A DNA stretch of 64,000 nucleotides from Paenibacillus sp. NAIST15-1. Lineage in GTDB: Bacteria; Bacillota; Bacilli; Paenibacillales; Paenibacillaceae. The stretch lies in contig NZ_BBYF01000010.1 of the NCBI RefSeq assembly GCF_001894745.1, forward strand, positions 124,001 to 188,000. Direction: 5' to 3'. Shown in pieces: positions 1-9,237 of the stretch; position 1 is the first letter of the stretch, and each line of letters opens with the position of its first letter. A model generated the notes under the pieces. That model was not told the DNA's origin, made no database searches, and saw nothing but the letters and a program-made list of their open reading frames with translations. Both the position numbers and the translations under genes were made by a program.

Positions 1-171
1 GGCGAGTGGCTGGATGACAGGACAATTCGGGTAACTCCAACTCCATTTACGGAACCGTTTACCGCCGTGTTATCTTATAAAGTTGTAGCCAAGGAGCAAA
101 TACACAAGTCAGGGATTGCAAGCGCCTATAAGGAGGCTGAACGGAGAGAGCAGGTCATTCATGTCACATAA
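1..171 (+). CDS. C-terminal part of an unidentified protein (cut by window edge)
   Basis: Frame 1 is open from the first base and stops at TAA 169-171, giving the last 56 residues of a protein that begins outside the window. The fragment is hydrophilic, has a Thr/Pro-rich stretch near its start (VTPTPFTEPFTA) and ends in VIHVT. It has no membrane segment or recognisable catalytic motif. It is followed 114 bases later by a separate membrane protein gene with its own ribosome site. I do not recognise the family. Confidence 0.5.
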   Translation, partial: GEWLDDRTIRVTPTPFTEPFTAVLSYKVVAKEQIHKSGIASAYKEAERREQVIHVT

Positions 172-285
172 AATTTTTTTCATAAAGGGAATGAAGGGAT
201 TAACGAAGGGAATGTCGTCCTAGGAAGCGGAGTATGGATAACGAAATAGGGGTAACAATGGGAAAGTAAAGGGAGGTAGAGGAGC

Positions 286-810
286 TTGAATAGTAGAAGT
301 ATTAAGGCGCTCTCATTAATCGGCTTCGGTATTTTGCTGATGCTGGTTACATGGAGCGGATGGGGCGCCGATAAGTTTTCAACTGCGGGGAGCATATTCG
401 GTTATTTTTGGCCAACATTGTTTGTCATCCCACTCGGTTTGTTTTTTCATTTTATGTTCTTCTTTGTCACCAAGAGGCGCGCAGCGGGGCTGCTTATACC
501 TGGTGGGATCTTGATCGTTAGCGGTGTAGTATGTCAAATCGGGATGCTGTTCGATGCATTCGGTACGGTTTGGCCTGGATTTCCGCTTGCGGTGGCCTTC
601 GGATTATTTGAATTTTATATCATGGGGAACCGTAATAAATGGCTCTTGATTCCGATATGTATTCTGACCTGTGTTTCGCTTTTGTTCTTTGCCGTCTTTT
701 CATTAAGCGCGTTTGCAAGCTCTTCCCTAATCGGGATTACATTAGCAGCACTCCTTATTGTGGGTGGATCAGCGATGCTGTGGAAAAAACCGGAGATTTC
801 GGATTTTTAA
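286..810 (+). CDS. Small multi-pass membrane protein, LiaF-transmembrane-domain-like
   Basis: A 174-residue integral membrane protein of unknown function. It starts at TTG 286 behind a GGGAGG ribosome site. About five hydrophobic helices are visible (roughly residues 8-25, 37-60, 70-90, 97-112 and 119-165), separated by short basic loops such as TKRR and NRNK, and the C-terminus is short and charged. The pattern resembles the membrane domain found at the N-terminus of LiaF-type proteins, but the extracytoplasmic half of LiaF is absent. It stands alone; a hairpin with a T tail follows at 872-922. Function cannot be assigned from sequence. Confidence 0.75.
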   Translation: MNSRSIKALSLIGFGILLMLVTWSGWGADKFSTAGSIFGYFWPTLFVIPLGLFFHFMFFFVTKRRAAGLLIPGGILIVSGVVCQIGMLFDAFGTVWPGFPLAVAFGLFEFYIMGNRNKWLLIPICILTCVSLLFFAVFSLSAFASSSLIGITLAALLIVGGSAMLWKKPEISDF

Positions 811-871
811 TCCTATACATACGGAATTTTTTGAGCAAAAGGAATGGGGATTATTGCTCTAAATACGGGAT

Positions 872-922
872 AGCGGTGTACCCTGATGATCTGATGATCG
901 CGGTGTCACCGCTTTATTTTTT
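872..922 (+). terminator. Probable rho-independent terminator of the membrane protein gene
   Basis: Arms AGCGGTG (872-878) and CACCGCT (907-913) pair perfectly and are followed by TTATTTTTT. The loop is long, about 28 bases, and holds a second potential short pairing, so efficiency is uncertain. Confidence 0.45.
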
Positions 923-1494
923 GACCAGTCAACAAATTTATACAAGCTTGCATAAGTGCTCAATCGACCTTGAATGGCCCTATACCTTTCAGGTTTTTTT
1001 CTTTTATGGAATTGGATATAACATAAATCACACATTTCATATAAAAATTTGTCCAAATATTGACATTAGTTATGACGGCGTGATAATATAACGTTAAAAT
1101 AACGCACCATAGAAAAAACGTATTACAAATGTTCAATTATGTTGAGCAACTCAACGATTTCGAATTGAAAAAACTCCAGCATTTAGCACGGCCCTGTGCA
1201 TCTACGCGATCTTTACAACGCATACATACGCGACATCTCCACATCTAAGCCATCAGGCAGCAGCGCTCAGCCACGAGGGCAAGCGCATTCACATTTATCC
1301 TTCCAGATGAAACACAGCAACAGACTAGGAACGAATTTTCTGCGAAGCAGCAGAGCGAATACCTAACATGTCTTGATACCACTAGAGAGCCTTGAAAGCC
1401 TTATATCTAAACAACTCGCCAATACGCTTTTTATCTAATCATTATATTGAAAGCGCAATCAATACCAATTATTGTTGCAAAGGAGCGAGGTTGG
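923..1494. other. Long non-coding leader upstream of the transporter/dehydrogenase/paa operon
   Basis: About 570 bases without a convincing gene. It contains the promoter candidate at 1060-1087 and would give an untranslated leader of about 400 bases. A small dyad, CGTTA-N3-TAACG (1092-1104), lies just after the -10 box and could bind a repressor. I searched for a T-box core (GGGTGG-ACCGCG type) and saw none. No terminator hairpin is evident within the leader. Confidence 0.4.
1060..1087 (+). promoter_or_regulatory. Sigma-A promoter candidate for the transporter/OADH/paaABCD operon
   Basis: Perfect -35 box TTGACA (1060-1065), 16-base spacer and -10 box GATAAT (1082-1087). No comparable promoter was noticed between here and the end of paaD at 11914, so this may drive all ten genes. 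Confidence 0.6.
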
Positions 1495-2496
1495 ATGAAA
1501 CTGTTTTTCCCGATTTTTATGGTTTGCTCACTGTTGCTGACAGCATGTGGGAACTCAGACGAACCGAAGGACATGGGTAAGGATGCAGACGGCAAGAAGA
1601 TGATCAAAATCGGCATTGCGCAGTTCGCAGATCATCCTTCGCTGGATGGGGCGAGAGAAGGCTTTTTGCAGGCGCTGAAGGACGCTGGGTACGAGAAAGA
1701 TGTTAATTTGCAAGTTGATTTCCACAATGCACAGGGGGATATGAACAACAATCTCACGATCGCTCAAAAGCTGGTGGGCGATAAAAATGACCTGATTCTG
1801 GCAATCGCTACACCGACCGCACAGGCGATTGTGAAGGCAACGAAAGACATTCCCGTGCTGTTCACGGCTGTGACGGATCCGGTTGCATCGAAGCTGGTCA
1901 ACAGTCTTGAAAAGCCAGGAGGCAATGTAACAGGCACGCGCGACACGAATCCAGACTCGATCAAGAAGACGATGGAGACGATGAAGAAGTTTTTCCCTGA
2001 GGCCCGCAAGGTAGGCGTTATCTACAATTCCGGGGAGCAGAACTCTGTTGTCAACATCGCCAATGTGAAACAGGTGCTGCAGGAAGGCGGATTGGAGACG
2101 GTCGAGGCCACCGTGACGAACAGTTCGGAGGTGAAGCAGGCTGCCGATTCGCTGGTAGGCCGCGCGGATATCATCTATCTCCCGTCTGATAATACGGTCA
2201 TTTCGGCGCTAAGCTCAGTCGTTTCGGTCGCTAATGACAAGGACATTCCGCTCTTCTGCGAGAGTAGTGAATCGGTTGGGGAAGGCGCGTTCGCATCAAT
2301 CGGATTCAAATATTATGATCTCGGCTACGCGACAGGTGAGATGGCTGTGAAGGTTCTGAAGGGCACATCGCCGGCAGATATCCCCGTTGAGGTCTCCAAG
2401 AAGTTGGATCTGATGATTAACCCGAAGGCGGCGGAGGCGCAAGGAATCAAATTGACGGAAGAGATGACACAAGGCGCAATCCTGATAGAGAAATAA
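1495..2496 (+). CDS. ABC transporter substrate-binding lipoprotein, TrpX-like
   Basis: The extracellular binding component of an ABC importer, 333 residues. ATG 1495 is chosen because AAGGAGCGAGG precedes it and the product then starts with a lipoprotein signal ending in lipobox LLTAC, so it should be lipid-anchored. The rest matches the ABC_sub_bind fold (KIGIAQFADHPSLDGAREGF, FTAVTDPVASKLV), the family that includes streptococcal TrpX, linked to tryptophan uptake. Permease and ATPase genes follow at 2524 and 3461. The ligand is inferred, not shown: the operon's catabolic genes suggest an aromatic amino or keto acid. Confidence 0.88.
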   Translation: MKLFFPIFMVCSLLLTACGNSDEPKDMGKDADGKKMIKIGIAQFADHPSLDGAREGFLQALKDAGYEKDVNLQVDFHNAQGDMNNNLTIAQKLVGDKNDLILAIATPTAQAIVKATKDIPVLFTAVTDPVASKLVNSLEKPGGNVTGTRDTNPDSIKKTMETMKKFFPEARKVGVIYNSGEQNSVVNIANVKQVLQEGGLETVEATVTNSSEVKQAADSLVGRADIIYLPSDNTVISALSSVVSVANDKDIPLFCESSESVGEGAFASIGFKYYDLGYATGEMAVKVLKGTSPADIPVEVSKKLDLMINPKAAEAQGIKLTEEMTQGAILIEK

Positions 2497-2523
2497 GTCG
2501 TTCCAAATTAGGAGGATGCTATC

Positions 2524-3474
2524 GTGCTATATGCGCTGACAGGTTCTTTGGAAGCAGGGGTCATTTACGCGTTAATGGCTCTGGGCGTTTACGTAACGTT
2601 TCGAATTCTCGACTTTCCCGATTTGACCGTAGATGGCAGCTTTGCCACCGGCGGGGCCGTTGCGGCTGTCATGATTACATCCGGCTATTCCCCGCTGCTC
2701 GCTACATTGGGGGCGCTGCTGGCAGGATGTGTGGCAGGAACCGTGACCGGACTGCTCCATACGAAAGGGAAAATCAATACGCTGCTGTCCGGTATTATTT
2801 CGATGATTGCTTTATATTCGATCAATTTGCGGATTATGGGTAAGGCGAATACACCGCTGCTGGGGGAAAGCACTCTATTCACACAGCTCAAATCCTTCTT
2901 GTCCAGTCTGCAGCCGCTTGCGATTTTGGCAGCCGTAGGGATATTCGTTCTGCTCATTAAATGGGCCATTGACTGGTTTTTGGATACAGAGATTGGCCTC
3001 GCGATTCGTGCCACCGGCGACAATACGAAAATGATCCGCAGCCTCTCTGCGAACACCGACAATATGAAAATTATCGGGCTGAGCCTGTCTAATGGCTTGG
3101 TAGCGCTATCCGGCGCGCTTTTCGCCCAATATCAGGAGTTTGCGGATGTCTCAATGGGAATCGGTATTATCATCATCGGTTTGGCCTCCGTCATTATGGG
3201 GGAAGCCGTGTTCGGTCATGCTTCCATTCGGCGGGCAACCTTCGCCGTAATCGGAGGAGCTATAGTCTATCGCCTCATTATTATGCTTGCACTCCGCATC
3301 GGGTTGAATCCGAATGACCTGAAGCTGCTAACCGCCGTCATTGTGGTCGCTGCCCTTGTCATGTCACGGGTTCTAACAACATGGAAAGAAAGGCGAATGA
3401 GATCCTTTCAAGAAGATGCTCCACACCTGTCCATCGACCACGGAGCAAGGGGGGAAAGCCATGCTGAAACTTGA
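2524..3474 (+). CDS. ABC transporter permease, TrpY-like
   Basis: Membrane permease of the importer, 316 residues, with eight or nine hydrophobic segments. The start is GTG 2524 behind GGAGGATGCTATC, 27 bases after the binding-protein gene. It belongs to the branched-chain/TrpY-type permease group: it has the N-terminal block VYVTFRILDFPDLTVDGSF and the cytoplasmic coupling loop around AIRATGDNTKMIRS. The last 14 bases overlap the ATPase gene, which implies translational coupling. Ligand as uncertain as for the binding protein. Confidence 0.87.
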   Translation: MLYALTGSLEAGVIYALMALGVYVTFRILDFPDLTVDGSFATGGAVAAVMITSGYSPLLATLGALLAGCVAGTVTGLLHTKGKINTLLSGIISMIALYSINLRIMGKANTPLLGESTLFTQLKSFLSSLQPLAILAAVGIFVLLIKWAIDWFLDTEIGLAIRATGDNTKMIRSLSANTDNMKIIGLSLSNGLVALSGALFAQYQEFADVSMGIGIIIIGLASVIMGEAVFGHASIRRATFAVIGGAIVYRLIIMLALRIGLNPNDLKLLTAVIVVAALVMSRVLTTWKERRMRSFQEDAPHLSIDHGARGESHAET

Positions 3475-4249
3475 GGGGATTCGAAAAGTGTTCAACCGCA
3501 GGACGGCGAGCGAGAAAATTGCTCTGCAACATATAAACTTGACGCTTCGTGAGGGTGAATTCGTAACGATTATCGGCTCCAATGGGGCGGGCAAGTCCAC
3601 GCTGATGAATATGATCTCGGGCGGGATGACTCCAGATAGCGGAGCCATTGAAATCGACGGCGAGAACGTGACCAGCCTCTCTGAATTCGAGCGCTCGCGC
3701 AAGATCGGGCGCGTGTTCCAAGACCCGATGGCTGGCACGGCGCCGACGATGACGATTGAGGAGAATCTCGCGGTTGCTTACTCGCGTGACAAAGGACGTA
3801 CCCTGCACCGGGGTGTGAACAAGAAGCGGAAGGATCTGTTCCGCGAGAGCCTTGCCTCACTGCACCTAGGGCTCGAGAATCGGCTGTCAGCTAAGGCCGG
3901 ACTGCTGTCAGGCGGAGAACGGCAGGCGCTTAGCCTGCTGATGGCGACCTTCACGCAGCCGAAGGTGCTGCTGCTGGATGAGCATACGGCTGCGCTTGAC
4001 CCGGCGCGGGCGCAATTGATTACAGCGCTGACAAAGGAAGTCGTCGAGCGTTCCAACTTCACGACGCTGATGGTGACGCACAATATGCAGCAAGCCATCG
4101 AGCTTGGCAATCGCCTGATTATGATGGATGCAGGCGAGATTATTTTGGATGTGCCGGAAGAGGAAAAGAAGCATTTGACAATTGAGGTATTGTTGAAAAA
4201 ATTCGCCCAGTTGAAGGGAGTCGCGGATGACCGCTTGCTGTTGGGATAG
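3461..4249 (+). CDS. ABC transporter ATP-binding protein, TrpZ-like
   Basis: Cytoplasmic ATPase of the importer, 262 residues. Walker A is GSNGAGKST, the signature is LSGGERQAL, Walker B is VLLLDEHTAALD, and the H-loop is MVTHNM. The start at ATG 3461 follows AGGGGGGAAAGCC and lies inside the end of the permease gene. An upstream in-frame start at 3416 is less likely because it would add a tail with no homology to the nucleotide-binding fold. It energises the importer formed with the two preceding genes. Confidence 0.9.
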   Translation: MLKLEGIRKVFNRRTASEKIALQHINLTLREGEFVTIIGSNGAGKSTLMNMISGGMTPDSGAIEIDGENVTSLSEFERSRKIGRVFQDPMAGTAPTMTIEENLAVAYSRDKGRTLHRGVNKKRKDLFRESLASLHLGLENRLSAKAGLLSGGERQALSLLMATFTQPKVLLLDEHTAALDPARAQLITALTKEVVERSNFTTLMVTHNMQQAIELGNRLIMMDAGEIILDVPEEEKKHLTIEVLLKKFAQLKGVADDRLLLG

Positions 4250-4275
4250 CAAAAAAGGGAAAGGGAGCGGTATTG

Positions 4276-5442
4276 ATGATTCAAAGTCAGGGGCATCCGT
4301 CTGCCTCGCCAGTAATAGAGAAGGCAGGAAAGAGAATGCGGCATGAAGATATGCGCGGGCTGCTTGAGCCGTATCAAGTGCTTGAACCCTATCAGGTGCT
4401 GGCGCCGGACGGAGAGCTTCGCCACCCTACCGAGGGAGCCATTGACGAGGATCTGGCAATAAAAATGTACGAGAACATGATGCTGACAAGAATGTTCGAT
4501 CGGAAGGCGGTCAACCTGCAAAGGCAGGGCCGAATGGGCACGTACGCCCCTTATGAGGGGCAGGAAGCCTCGCAGGTCGGGAGTGCACTGGCACTGTCCC
4601 CCAATGATTGGTTGTTTCCCAGCTATCGTGATCATGCTGCTGCAATTACGCATGGGCAGGCGCTCAGCAGGGTGCTGCTTTATTGGATGGGGCATATGGA
4701 AGGCTCGATCAGTCCGGAAGGCCGCCATATTATGCCGCCATGCGTGCCGATAGCCACGCATTTGACGCATGCCGTAGGCACATCGTGGGCCGCTAAGCTG
4801 AAGGGTGAGAAGCAGGCGAGCATCGTGTACTTCGGCGAAGGGGCAACCTCGGAGGGAGATTTCCATGAGGCCTTGAATTTTGCCGGGGTATATCAGACGG
4901 CTACTGTATTCTTCTGCCAGAATAACGGCTACGCCATCAGCGTGCCGTTCCATGCGCAGTCCGCTTCCCGAACGATCGCCCAGCGCGCGGCTGCTTACGA
5001 TATGCCGGGTGTTCGAGTGGATGGTAACGATGTGTTCGCAGTCTGGCTGACCGTACGCGAAGCGATTGAACGCGGCTTGAACGGCGGCGGACCGACGCTT
5101 ATCGAGGCAGTCACGTTCCGTTACGGGCCGCATACGACCAGCGACGATCCGCGCAAATATCGGGATCAAGCCCGGCTCTCTGCCGAGTGGAGGGAGCAGC
5201 GCGATCCAATAGAGCGCTTGAAGCGGTATCTCGTGAAGAGGGGAATTTGGGGCCAGGAGCATGAGGAGCGTCTTGTGGATCGGATCAGCGGCCTTATCGA
5301 GGCCGCGGTTGCAGAGGCGGAGAGCTATCCGAATTCCCAGCCTGAGGATATGTTCATGCACGTAAATGCTGACATGCTGTGGCCTGTGGCTGAGCAGCGG
5401 GAACAGAGCGGCCAGTGTGCGGAAAGGCAGGGTGAAGCATGA
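4276..5442 (+). CDS. 2-oxoacid dehydrogenase E1 component, alpha subunit
   Basis: The thiamine-diphosphate-binding half of the decarboxylating E1 enzyme, 388 residues, of the PdhA/BkdA family. The ThDP motif is present as GEG (about 187-189) followed by NN (about 216-217); most relatives have GDG. Other family blocks are FPSYRDH and RYGPHT. Near the N-terminus six residues, LEPYQV, occur twice in tandem, encoded by an 18-base repeat at 4363-4398. The gene is first of a four-gene complex and overlaps E1 beta by ATGA. Pyruvate, branched-chain keto acids or phenylpyruvate are all possible substrates; context favours an aromatic keto acid. Confidence 0.9.
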   Translation: MIQSQGHPSASPVIEKAGKRMRHEDMRGLLEPYQVLEPYQVLAPDGELRHPTEGAIDEDLAIKMYENMMLTRMFDRKAVNLQRQGRMGTYAPYEGQEASQVGSALALSPNDWLFPSYRDHAAAITHGQALSRVLLYWMGHMEGSISPEGRHIMPPCVPIATHLTHAVGTSWAAKLKGEKQASIVYFGEGATSEGDFHEALNFAGVYQTATVFFCQNNGYAISVPFHAQSASRTIAQRAAAYDMPGVRVDGNDVFAVWLTVREAIERGLNGGGPTLIEAVTFRYGPHTTSDDPRKYRDQARLSAEWREQRDPIERLKRYLVKRGIWGQEHEERLVDRISGLIEAAVAEAESYPNSQPEDMFMHVNADMLWPVAEQREQSGQCAERQGEA

Positions 5443-6422
5443 GCCGGAACGTAACGATCTTGCAAGCGATTAATGAAGCACTTGATCAGAAGCTGGCGGA
5501 CGATCAGCGCGTCATGCTGACAGGGGAAGACATTGGCGTCAACGGCGGTGTGTTTCGAGCAACGGAAGGACTATTCGAGAAGTACGGCCATGAACGGGTT
5601 GTGGATACGCCGCTGGCTGAAGCCGGCATTATTGGCTCGGCAATCGGGCTGGCGCTGAATGGTTTCATTCCAGTCGTTGAAATTCAGTTTTTGGCCTTCA
5701 TTTATCCCGGCTTCGAGCAGATCGTCACACATGCGGCCCGCATGCGGTATCGGACGCGGGGACAGTACAATGTCCCTCTTGTTATTCGCACGCCTTACGG
5801 CGCGGGAATTAGAGGGCCAGAGCTTCATTCGGAGAGTGTGGAAGCATTCTTCGTTCATACGCCCGGGCTTAAGGTGGTCGTACCGAGCAATCCTTACGAT
5901 GCCAAGGGTTTGCTTGTTAGCGCCATTGAGGATCCCGATCCGGTCGTATTTTTGGAACCGGCAAGGATTTACCGAGCCTTCAAGGCAGAAGTGCCGGAAG
6001 AGATGTACCGCATTCCGCTAGGGAAGGCGAACATTGTCCGGGAAGGCACAGATGTGACGCTGATTTCATGGGGGGCCATGATGCGGGTGGCGCTTGAAGC
6101 GGCGCGGCAGCTGGAGCAGGAGAAGGGCTGGTCTTGTGAGGTCATCGATCTCCGCTCGTTGTATCCGCTTGATCGGGATGCAATTGCCGCATCCGTGAAG
6201 AAAACAGGCCGCGCGATAATTGTTCATGAGGCGCAGAAAACGGCCGGCGTCGGAGCAGAAATTGTTTCGCTGATCAATGACGAAGCGCTGATGTATTTGC
6301 GGGCTCCGATTCAGCGAATTACTGGCTTTGATGTGCCAGTTCCGCAGTTCTCGCTCGAGGATGTCTATGTTCCGACGGTCGGGCGGGTAAGAGAAGGAAT
6401 CGCTGCAGCGATACAGTTCTGA
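5439..6422 (+). CDS. 2-oxoacid dehydrogenase E1 component, beta subunit
   Basis: Beta subunit of the heterotetrameric E1, 327 residues, the usual length. It has the transketolase-like block LTGEDIGVNGGVFRATEGL near the N-terminus, RTPYGAGIRGPELHSES in the middle and the C-terminal transketolase domain (VTLISWGAMM, VIDLRSLYPLD). Together with E1 alpha it decarboxylates a 2-oxoacid and acylates the lipoyl group on E2. The ATG at 5439 overlaps the TGA of the alpha gene, typical of subunits made in equal amounts. Confidence 0.92.
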   Translation: MSRNVTILQAINEALDQKLADDQRVMLTGEDIGVNGGVFRATEGLFEKYGHERVVDTPLAEAGIIGSAIGLALNGFIPVVEIQFLAFIYPGFEQIVTHAARMRYRTRGQYNVPLVIRTPYGAGIRGPELHSESVEAFFVHTPGLKVVVPSNPYDAKGLLVSAIEDPDPVVFLEPARIYRAFKAEVPEEMYRIPLGKANIVREGTDVTLISWGAMMRVALEAARQLEQEKGWSCEVIDLRSLYPLDRDAIAASVKKTGRAIIVHEAQKTAGVGAEIVSLINDEALMYLRAPIQRITGFDVPVPQFSLEDVYVPTVGRVREGIAAAIQF

Positions 6423-6444
6423 CCGTTCAGGAGGAGGAACGCGA

Positions 6445-7794
6445 ATGATAGAGTTCAAGCTTCCCGACGTAGGAGAAGGCATCCACGAAGGGGAGATCGG
6501 AAAATGGCTCATTAAGGAAGGGGAATGGGTGGCCTGCGATCAGCCGATCGTCGAGGTGCAGACGGACAAAGTGAACGCCGAGCTGACCGCTCCGGCGGCC
6601 GGCGTGGTGCGCAAGCTGATGTTCGCCGAGGGTGCTGGAGTTCGAGTAGGCGAGGTATTGTTCCTTCTCGAAGCGGAGGGGCGCATTCCTGCAATGGAAG
6701 CAGGCAAGGCGGAACAGGCGGCTTCAGTAGCAGCGGTTGTCAACGCTCCTTCGCCATCACCAGCAGTGGCCTTGCCATTGTCTGCAGCGACATCGCCGTC
6801 GGTGTCTGCTGAATTACCTGTGGGAAGAGTGCGCGCAGCTCCCTATGTTCGCCAGCTTGCGCGGCAGTTGAATGTCGACATCGAGCAGGTGAAGGGAAGC
6901 GGAGCCGCCGGGCGGATATCGGAAGAGGACGTACGGCGCTATGCTGCTGCGGGCACGACTAAGGAAGCGGAAGGGGCAGGGGCAGACCTATCATGGGAAA
7001 ATGCGGTTCAGCCTGCGCTGGAGCGGACGGCTTCCGCTGTCCGGCCGCAGAATGCCGCTGCCAGGTTGCAAGGGGCCGCACCGACTTCTTGCGCCGAGGA
7101 ACGGTTTCCGCTGCGCGGCATTCGCTTGAAGATCGCCGAGAGGCTGGTTAAGGCAGTGACCATCATCCCGCATGTCACGCAGGTGGATGAACTGGAAGCC
7201 GATGCCCTGCAGGCGCTGCGTGAGCGGCTTCGGCCGCTGGCGGCCGAACGGCAGGTGAAGTTGACATACTTGCCGTTTTTCATCAAGGCAATTGTCATCG
7301 CGCTTAAGGAATTCCCATTCTTCAACGCTTCGCTTGACGACGAGACGAAGGAAATTGTATTGAAGCGTTATTATCACATTGGGATTGCGACCGATACACC
7401 GGACGGTCTTATCGTTCCGGTTATCCGAGACGCCGATCGGAAGACAATATTTGAGCTGGCAGAAGAAATTGGGCGGTTGTCGGAGCGGGCGCGGGAAGGA
7501 AAGCTGAAGCTTGCGGACATTACCGGCGGTACCTTCACGATCAGCAATGTCGGCCCGATCGGCAGCCTGCTCGCAACGCCGATCATTAACCATCCGGAAG
7601 CGGCCATCCTGGCGCTGCACAAAATGGAGCCGCGCATGGTCGTTCGCAATGGGGAAGGTGTCATACGCCTCATGATGAATATGGCGCTTTCCTTCGACCA
7701 TCGGATTATCGATGGGGCGGAGGCGATTCGATTCACGAATCGGATCAAGCAGCTGCTAGAGCAGCCTGACTTATTATGGGCGGAGATGGTATAG
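6445..7794 (+). CDS. 2-oxoacid dehydrogenase E2, lipoyl acyltransferase
   Basis: Core acyltransferase, 449 residues. Order of domains: one lipoyl domain (about 1-77, with lipoyl lysine K42 in QTDKVNAE), an Ala/Pro/Ser linker, a peripheral-subunit-binding domain (about 131-168, APYVRQLARQLNVD), a second linker and the catalytic domain ending in the HxxxD motif DHRIIDG (His about 419). It passes the acyl group from E1 to CoA. The start at ATG 6445 follows GGAGGAGG. A single lipoyl domain suits BkdB-type or PdhC-type enzymes alike, so substrate is not fixed by architecture. Confidence 0.92.
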   Translation: MIEFKLPDVGEGIHEGEIGKWLIKEGEWVACDQPIVEVQTDKVNAELTAPAAGVVRKLMFAEGAGVRVGEVLFLLEAEGRIPAMEAGKAEQAASVAAVVNAPSPSPAVALPLSAATSPSVSAELPVGRVRAAPYVRQLARQLNVDIEQVKGSGAAGRISEEDVRRYAAAGTTKEAEGAGADLSWENAVQPALERTASAVRPQNAAARLQGAAPTSCAEERFPLRGIRLKIAERLVKAVTIIPHVTQVDELEADALQALRERLRPLAAERQVKLTYLPFFIKAIVIALKEFPFFNASLDDETKEIVLKRYYHIGIATDTPDGLIVPVIRDADRKTIFELAEEIGRLSERAREGKLKLADITGGTFTISNVGPIGSLLATPIINHPEAAILALHKMEPRMVVRNGEGVIRLMMNMALSFDHRIIDGAEAIRFTNRIKQLLEQPDLLWAEMV

Positions 7795-9237
7795 ATGGTT
7801 GTCGGTGAAATTGCAGTAGAAACGGATGTTGTTGTCATTGGCGGCGGGCCCGGCGGCTATACGTCAGCGATCCGGCTGGGTCAGTTGGGCAAATCAGTCG
7901 TGTTGGTGGAAAAAGAGGAGCTCGGCGGTGTTTGTCTTCATTCGGGCTGCATTCCGTCCAAGGCGCTGATTCATGCGGCCGGATTGTATGACGAAGCCAG
8001 ATCGGCTTCCAAGCTGGGATTGCGGATGGAGCCTGGGGCTCTTTCCTTCAATATGTCCGATTGGCAGTTGTGGAAGTCCGGAATTGTCGGCAGGCTGGGA
8101 AGCGGAGTGGCGCAGCTCTGCGCCGCTAACGGGGTTACGGTCGTGAAAGGGAGCGCAGTCTTCCTGTCCGATGACCGCGTCGGGGTAGAGACGGAATTCG
8201 GATTTGAGACCTACAAGTTCAGGCAGGCGGTTATCGCGACAGGATCGCGGCCGCATCTCCCAGAATTTGCTGCGGCAGGTGGTTCCCGCATCCTCACTTC
8301 CACGGGGGCGCTGGAATCGGACAGCATACCGGAGCATTTAGTCATTATCGGGAGCGGCTATATTGGCATCGAATTGGGCATGGCATTCGCCAAGCTTGGA
8401 AGCCGCATCACACTTATTGAGCGCGAGGAACGAATTCTCCCCCTTGTGGAAGGCAGCCTCGCTGCGGAAGTGAAGCGGCGCGCCGGCAAGCTAGGGATGG
8501 TTATCAAGACGGGCACGGAAGTGCGCGCGATTATGGAGCATGACGATGATGTCGAGCTGCGTCTCGAATCGAGACAGCAAGGGGAGGAGAGCGTCCTCTG
8601 CGACAAGGTGCTTGTGACGGTCGGACGCATGCCGAACACAGAAGGACTCGGTCTCAGTCAGGCCGGGGTACGAATGGATGAGCGCGGCTATGTTCCGGTC
8701 GATGCGGAATGCCGAACCAATGTGCGCCACATTTTCGCCATTGGTGATATTACGCCGGGGCCTGCTCTCGCTCATCGCGCCGCGAGGCAGGGCACCGTCG
8801 CCGCGGAGGTGATCGGCGGCTTGCCGAGTGCTTTCGACTCGCCGTATGTGCCGTACGTTATTTTTTCTGACCCGCAAATTGCCGGAGTGGGACTGACGCG
8901 GGCGGAAGCCGAGCAGCAGGTCATGAAGGTGAAGACGGGCCGCTTTCCTTTCCGTGCCAACGGATATGCATTGGCGGCTGGGAAGACAGACGGTTTTGCG
9001 GAAGTAGTCGTCGAAGAGGAAACCGGCTTGCTGCTGGGCATGCATGCGGTTGGGGCGGATGCCGGCAGCTTGATTGGCCAGGGGGTTCTCGCCCTCGAGA
9101 TGGCTGCGAGAGCGGAGGATGTGGCTATGACGGTGCATCCGCACCCGACGCTTAGTGAAGGCTGGCTGGAAGCCGCCGCCGCCGCTTTGGGGCATGCCAT
9201 ACACATTGTGAACGAGAGGAGGCTGGAAGATGAGTAA
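7795..9237 (+). CDS. lpdA: Dihydrolipoyl dehydrogenase (E3)
   Basis: FAD-dependent E3 enzyme, 480 residues, which reoxidises the lipoyl group with NAD+. It has the FAD fingerprint GGGPGG (about 16-21), the redox disulfide CLHSGC (C47/C52), the NAD-binding block GSGYIGIELG and the C-terminal catalytic HPHPTLSE. The disulfide loop has His where most E3 proteins have Asn (CLNxGC). ATG follows the E2 stop with no gap. The final codons overlap paaA by 8 bases, tying the dehydrogenase genes physically to the phenylacetate genes. Confidence 0.93.
   Translation: MVVGEIAVETDVVVIGGGPGGYTSAIRLGQLGKSVVLVEKEELGGVCLHSGCIPSKALIHAAGLYDEARSASKLGLRMEPGALSFNMSDWQLWKSGIVGRLGSGVAQLCAANGVTVVKGSAVFLSDDRVGVETEFGFETYKFRQAVIATGSRPHLPEFAAAGGSRILTSTGALESDSIPEHLVIIGSGYIGIELGMAFAKLGSRITLIEREERILPLVEGSLAAEVKRRAGKLGMVIKTGTEVRAIMEHDDDVELRLESRQQGEESVLCDKVLVTVGRMPNTEGLGLSQAGVRMDERGYVPVDAECRTNVRHIFAIGDITPGPALAHRAARQGTVAAEVIGGLPSAFDSPYVPYVIFSDPQIAGVGLTRAEAEQQVMKVKTGRFPFRANGYALAAGKTDGFAEVVVEEETGLLLGMHAVGADAGSLIGQGVLALEMAARAEDVAMTVHPHPTLSEGWLEAAAAALGHAIHIVNERRLEDE

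Noticed and set aside
639-1091. Forward open frame overlapping the small membrane protein gene
   Set aside because: It overlaps a better gene in another frame, runs through a terminator-like hairpin and promoter, and has no ribosome site.
1088-1494. Possible T-box or other riboswitch in the 400-base leader of the transporter operon
   Set aside because: TrpXYZ transporters are often T-box controlled, but no conserved T-box core or antiterminator/terminator pair is visible, so none is called.
3778-5361. Long reverse-strand open frame of more than 500 codons
   Set aside because: It lies opposite the ABC ATPase and E1 alpha genes, whose motifs are unambiguous; the product has no recognisable domain and is a codon-bias shadow.
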